Assembly: GCF_035083965.1 (NCBI RefSeq) | Contig: NC_089732.1 | Location: forward strand, 14,490,424-14,554,423 | DNA from: Branchiostoma lanceolatum | Taxonomy: Eukaryota; Chordata; Leptocardii; Amphioxiformes; Branchiostomatidae | Length of the DNA: 64,000 nucleotides | Reading direction: 5' to 3' | Shown here: one piece after another, positions 62,173 through 64,000 of the stretch | How the letters are laid out: each line of letters opens with the position of its first letter | Position numbering within the stretch: the stretch's first letter is position 1 | Translations under genes and position numbers: made by a program | Notes under the pieces: generated by a model | Told to the model about the DNA's origin: nothing | Database searches by the model: none | Seen by the model: the letters and a program-made list of their open reading frames with translations, nothing else

Positions 62173-64000
62173 TTTTATGATATTGATGTTATTGATAAGA
62201 ATTTTGAAGCATTGTCATGGTTGTTGAATTTTTGAGGGCGAGCCACTAAGGAAACAGTAACTGTGTTTAAGGCCACACCAATTTAATTTCTTGGTTAACA
62301 GAGTTTTTAAATTATTTTAGCAAAAAAAAAAAATTCATGAAAACAGAAAGCTGGGGTGAAAACTTGCAACTGACCCTGTTCACTCCCTCAAATTGTGTGC
62401 ACCAAAGTACAGACTTTCCTCTGAGATTCTGACTTCCTGTTGATTTTACTAGATTGTTGATTTTCCAATCTAGTATTTTTTTTTAAAATTACGTTAACCA
62501 AGAAATTAAAATGGCGTGTTCAAATATCCTATGTTCTCAATTGCAAAAAGGCCTTGATAACAAATTAAGAAGTCAAACTTAAAAAGGGTAGATTGTATTC
62601 CGTAGTAGTTCTTAGAATAGCATTTTGTTCTACTTGTCAACATTGTTAACTCGCACTTTCTGTACAGTATACCCTTTCTATGTATTGTTTCATGTTGCAA
62701 TATTAGCCCTCGGGCAAGAACTTGCAAATAAAACACAATAATTATTTCGTTATTGTGGTGGGTTTAGGGTACCAGTGGCAGAATAATGAGAAGGGTGTTA
62801 AAGCAATTTTACATATTAACATTTTGCATCCATTGCCACACAGTCATTTGAATTATGAACAATATATTTTATTGCTTATAAATTGGATCAATTGGCCAAA
62901 AATACAATACAGTTTTGAGGCAGACCTTAGAATTATGAATATCGTATTTGTGTCCGATTATCAGGGTAAGCATGATGCCAGCAAAAAAAATTGCCTACCT
63001 CAGTATTATTGATGTATCAAAGTTTGCCTCTCCAAATTCAGAGATAGTCAAATTTGAAATAATTGATTTCCTGACAAGAGAGCTATATCATATCACAAGC
63101 TAAACAGAAACCAGAGAGATGGGAATTTAGTATGAGAAGCCATAATTCAAAATCATGCCAAACAAAACGGAAAGCTTATTATCATTTCAGGATCAGTTTG
63201 ATATGAAGTTTGGACTACAGAATCATGTGAGATTAAGCATATAGCTTAAATTAAAGAATTATCTGATATAATCATCTAAATATCAGCAGCAACTTTTCAT
63301 CATTATCATAATGGCTTGTCAGAAGTGCCTTGTGCCTAGCACCCGTTTTGTGACAGTAAAAGTTATACATTAGCACATTGATGGATAGGTCACTGTGAAT
63401 ATTGGTACTGCATAAATGTCAATGTATACCAGTCCTATATTTCTCACAGTTTTTAAAAACTAGAATAAAAAAGATAGACTTAAAGACAGAAACCCAGCAA
63501 CTTTATTCTGAGTGTGATGTTTTATGATAAATGGCATCCTATGGTGAGTTTTTAAGTCATTGAAATATTCTTTTATGTCCAGTTTATGAAATTCAGTCAT
63601 TCATTATGTTACATGACATCAGTGTATCGTACAATGATTAATATGGACAGACTATATATACTAGTACGTTGAATGTGGGTTAAACATTTCTTTCTTATAT
63701 GGCCTAAGTGGAATACAAAATTAAAATACATGCCATTGTAATATGATTGCAACGACAATCATGTTCACAATTCCTTTATTAGGTTTAACTTTCTATGCTA
63801 ATAATTTGATTATATTTTTTAGCTATTGTGCACCCAACCACACACACTTTTTCTGTCCACACAAAATTAGCCCTGACTGTAATTGCAAACTGAAAATGTT
63901 TTAACTAGTATTTGTTCCAAAACTGCTGATGCCTTAACCCAAAAGAGGTAAATAAACATAAATGTGAATAGCACTTTGTACAATGCATTAAAGATGTGAG
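62173..64000. other. 3' flank of the carrier gene; one dispersed repeat
   Basis: AT-rich sequence. 62572-62728 is the second copy of the 40898-41058 repeat and ends CTTGCAAATAAAACAC, which supplies an AATAAA near 62725. No further gene was seen; the 96-codon frame at 62722-63012 is unsupported. Confidence 0.5.

Overview
The window reads as animal nuclear DNA, most probably from a lancelet (Branchiostoma-like cephalochordate). This is inferred from the gene types (TRIM-NHL E3 ligase, Shaker-type potassium channel, four-exon lipid-binding genes, multi-exon SLC25 carrier with a minor-spliceosome intron). It also fits the very high density of short inverted-repeat transposons, tRNA-derived SINEs and (TG)n tracts. 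No bacterial, organellar or CRISPR features were seen.

Layout. 1-3 kb: two consecutive exons of an unidentified minus-strand gene running off the left edge, LINE tails and one candidate first exon. 5.3-8.5 kb: a ~1.05 kb direct tandem duplication carrying a promoter-like first exon, then a second tandem array. 12.1-14.9 kb: a minus-strand TRIM-NHL gene with its whole coding region in one exon. 17.2-18.9 kb: a plus-strand single-exon voltage-gated potassium channel whose coding tail is triplicated downstream. 23.6-42.6 kb: a minus-strand fatty-acid-binding-protein-like gene (exons 1-3 found; exon 1 lies 17.4 kb from exon 2; exon 4 not found). 47.2-52.4 kb: a complete four-exon FABP-like gene on the plus strand, head to head with the first. 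55.8-62.2 kb: a nine-exon plus-strand mitochondrial carrier (281 aa), reconstructed with consistent phases, including an AT-AC intron.

The space between genes is a mosaic of short transposons. Several families occur two to five times in the window: a ~290 bp family carrying CRE and YY1 motifs, a ~350 bp family with termini like TAAAGGAAACCCAAGCAATA, and a ~530 bp family with AAAGGCAC termini. A 16-nt motif, ATCTGCTTGGAGATTA, recurs at element ends. Two nested insertions are visible.

The genes do not form an operon or a known pathway cluster. The two FABP-like genes are the only related pair, sharing exon phases and TATA promoters. The most unusual structures are the FABP intron-2 array (exon tail, splice donor/TATA, YY1 and octamer motif repeated at fixed spacing), the triplicated channel C-terminus and the U12-type AT-AC intron with a SINE inside it. 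All calls come from reading the sequence by eye; no database search or splice prediction was run.
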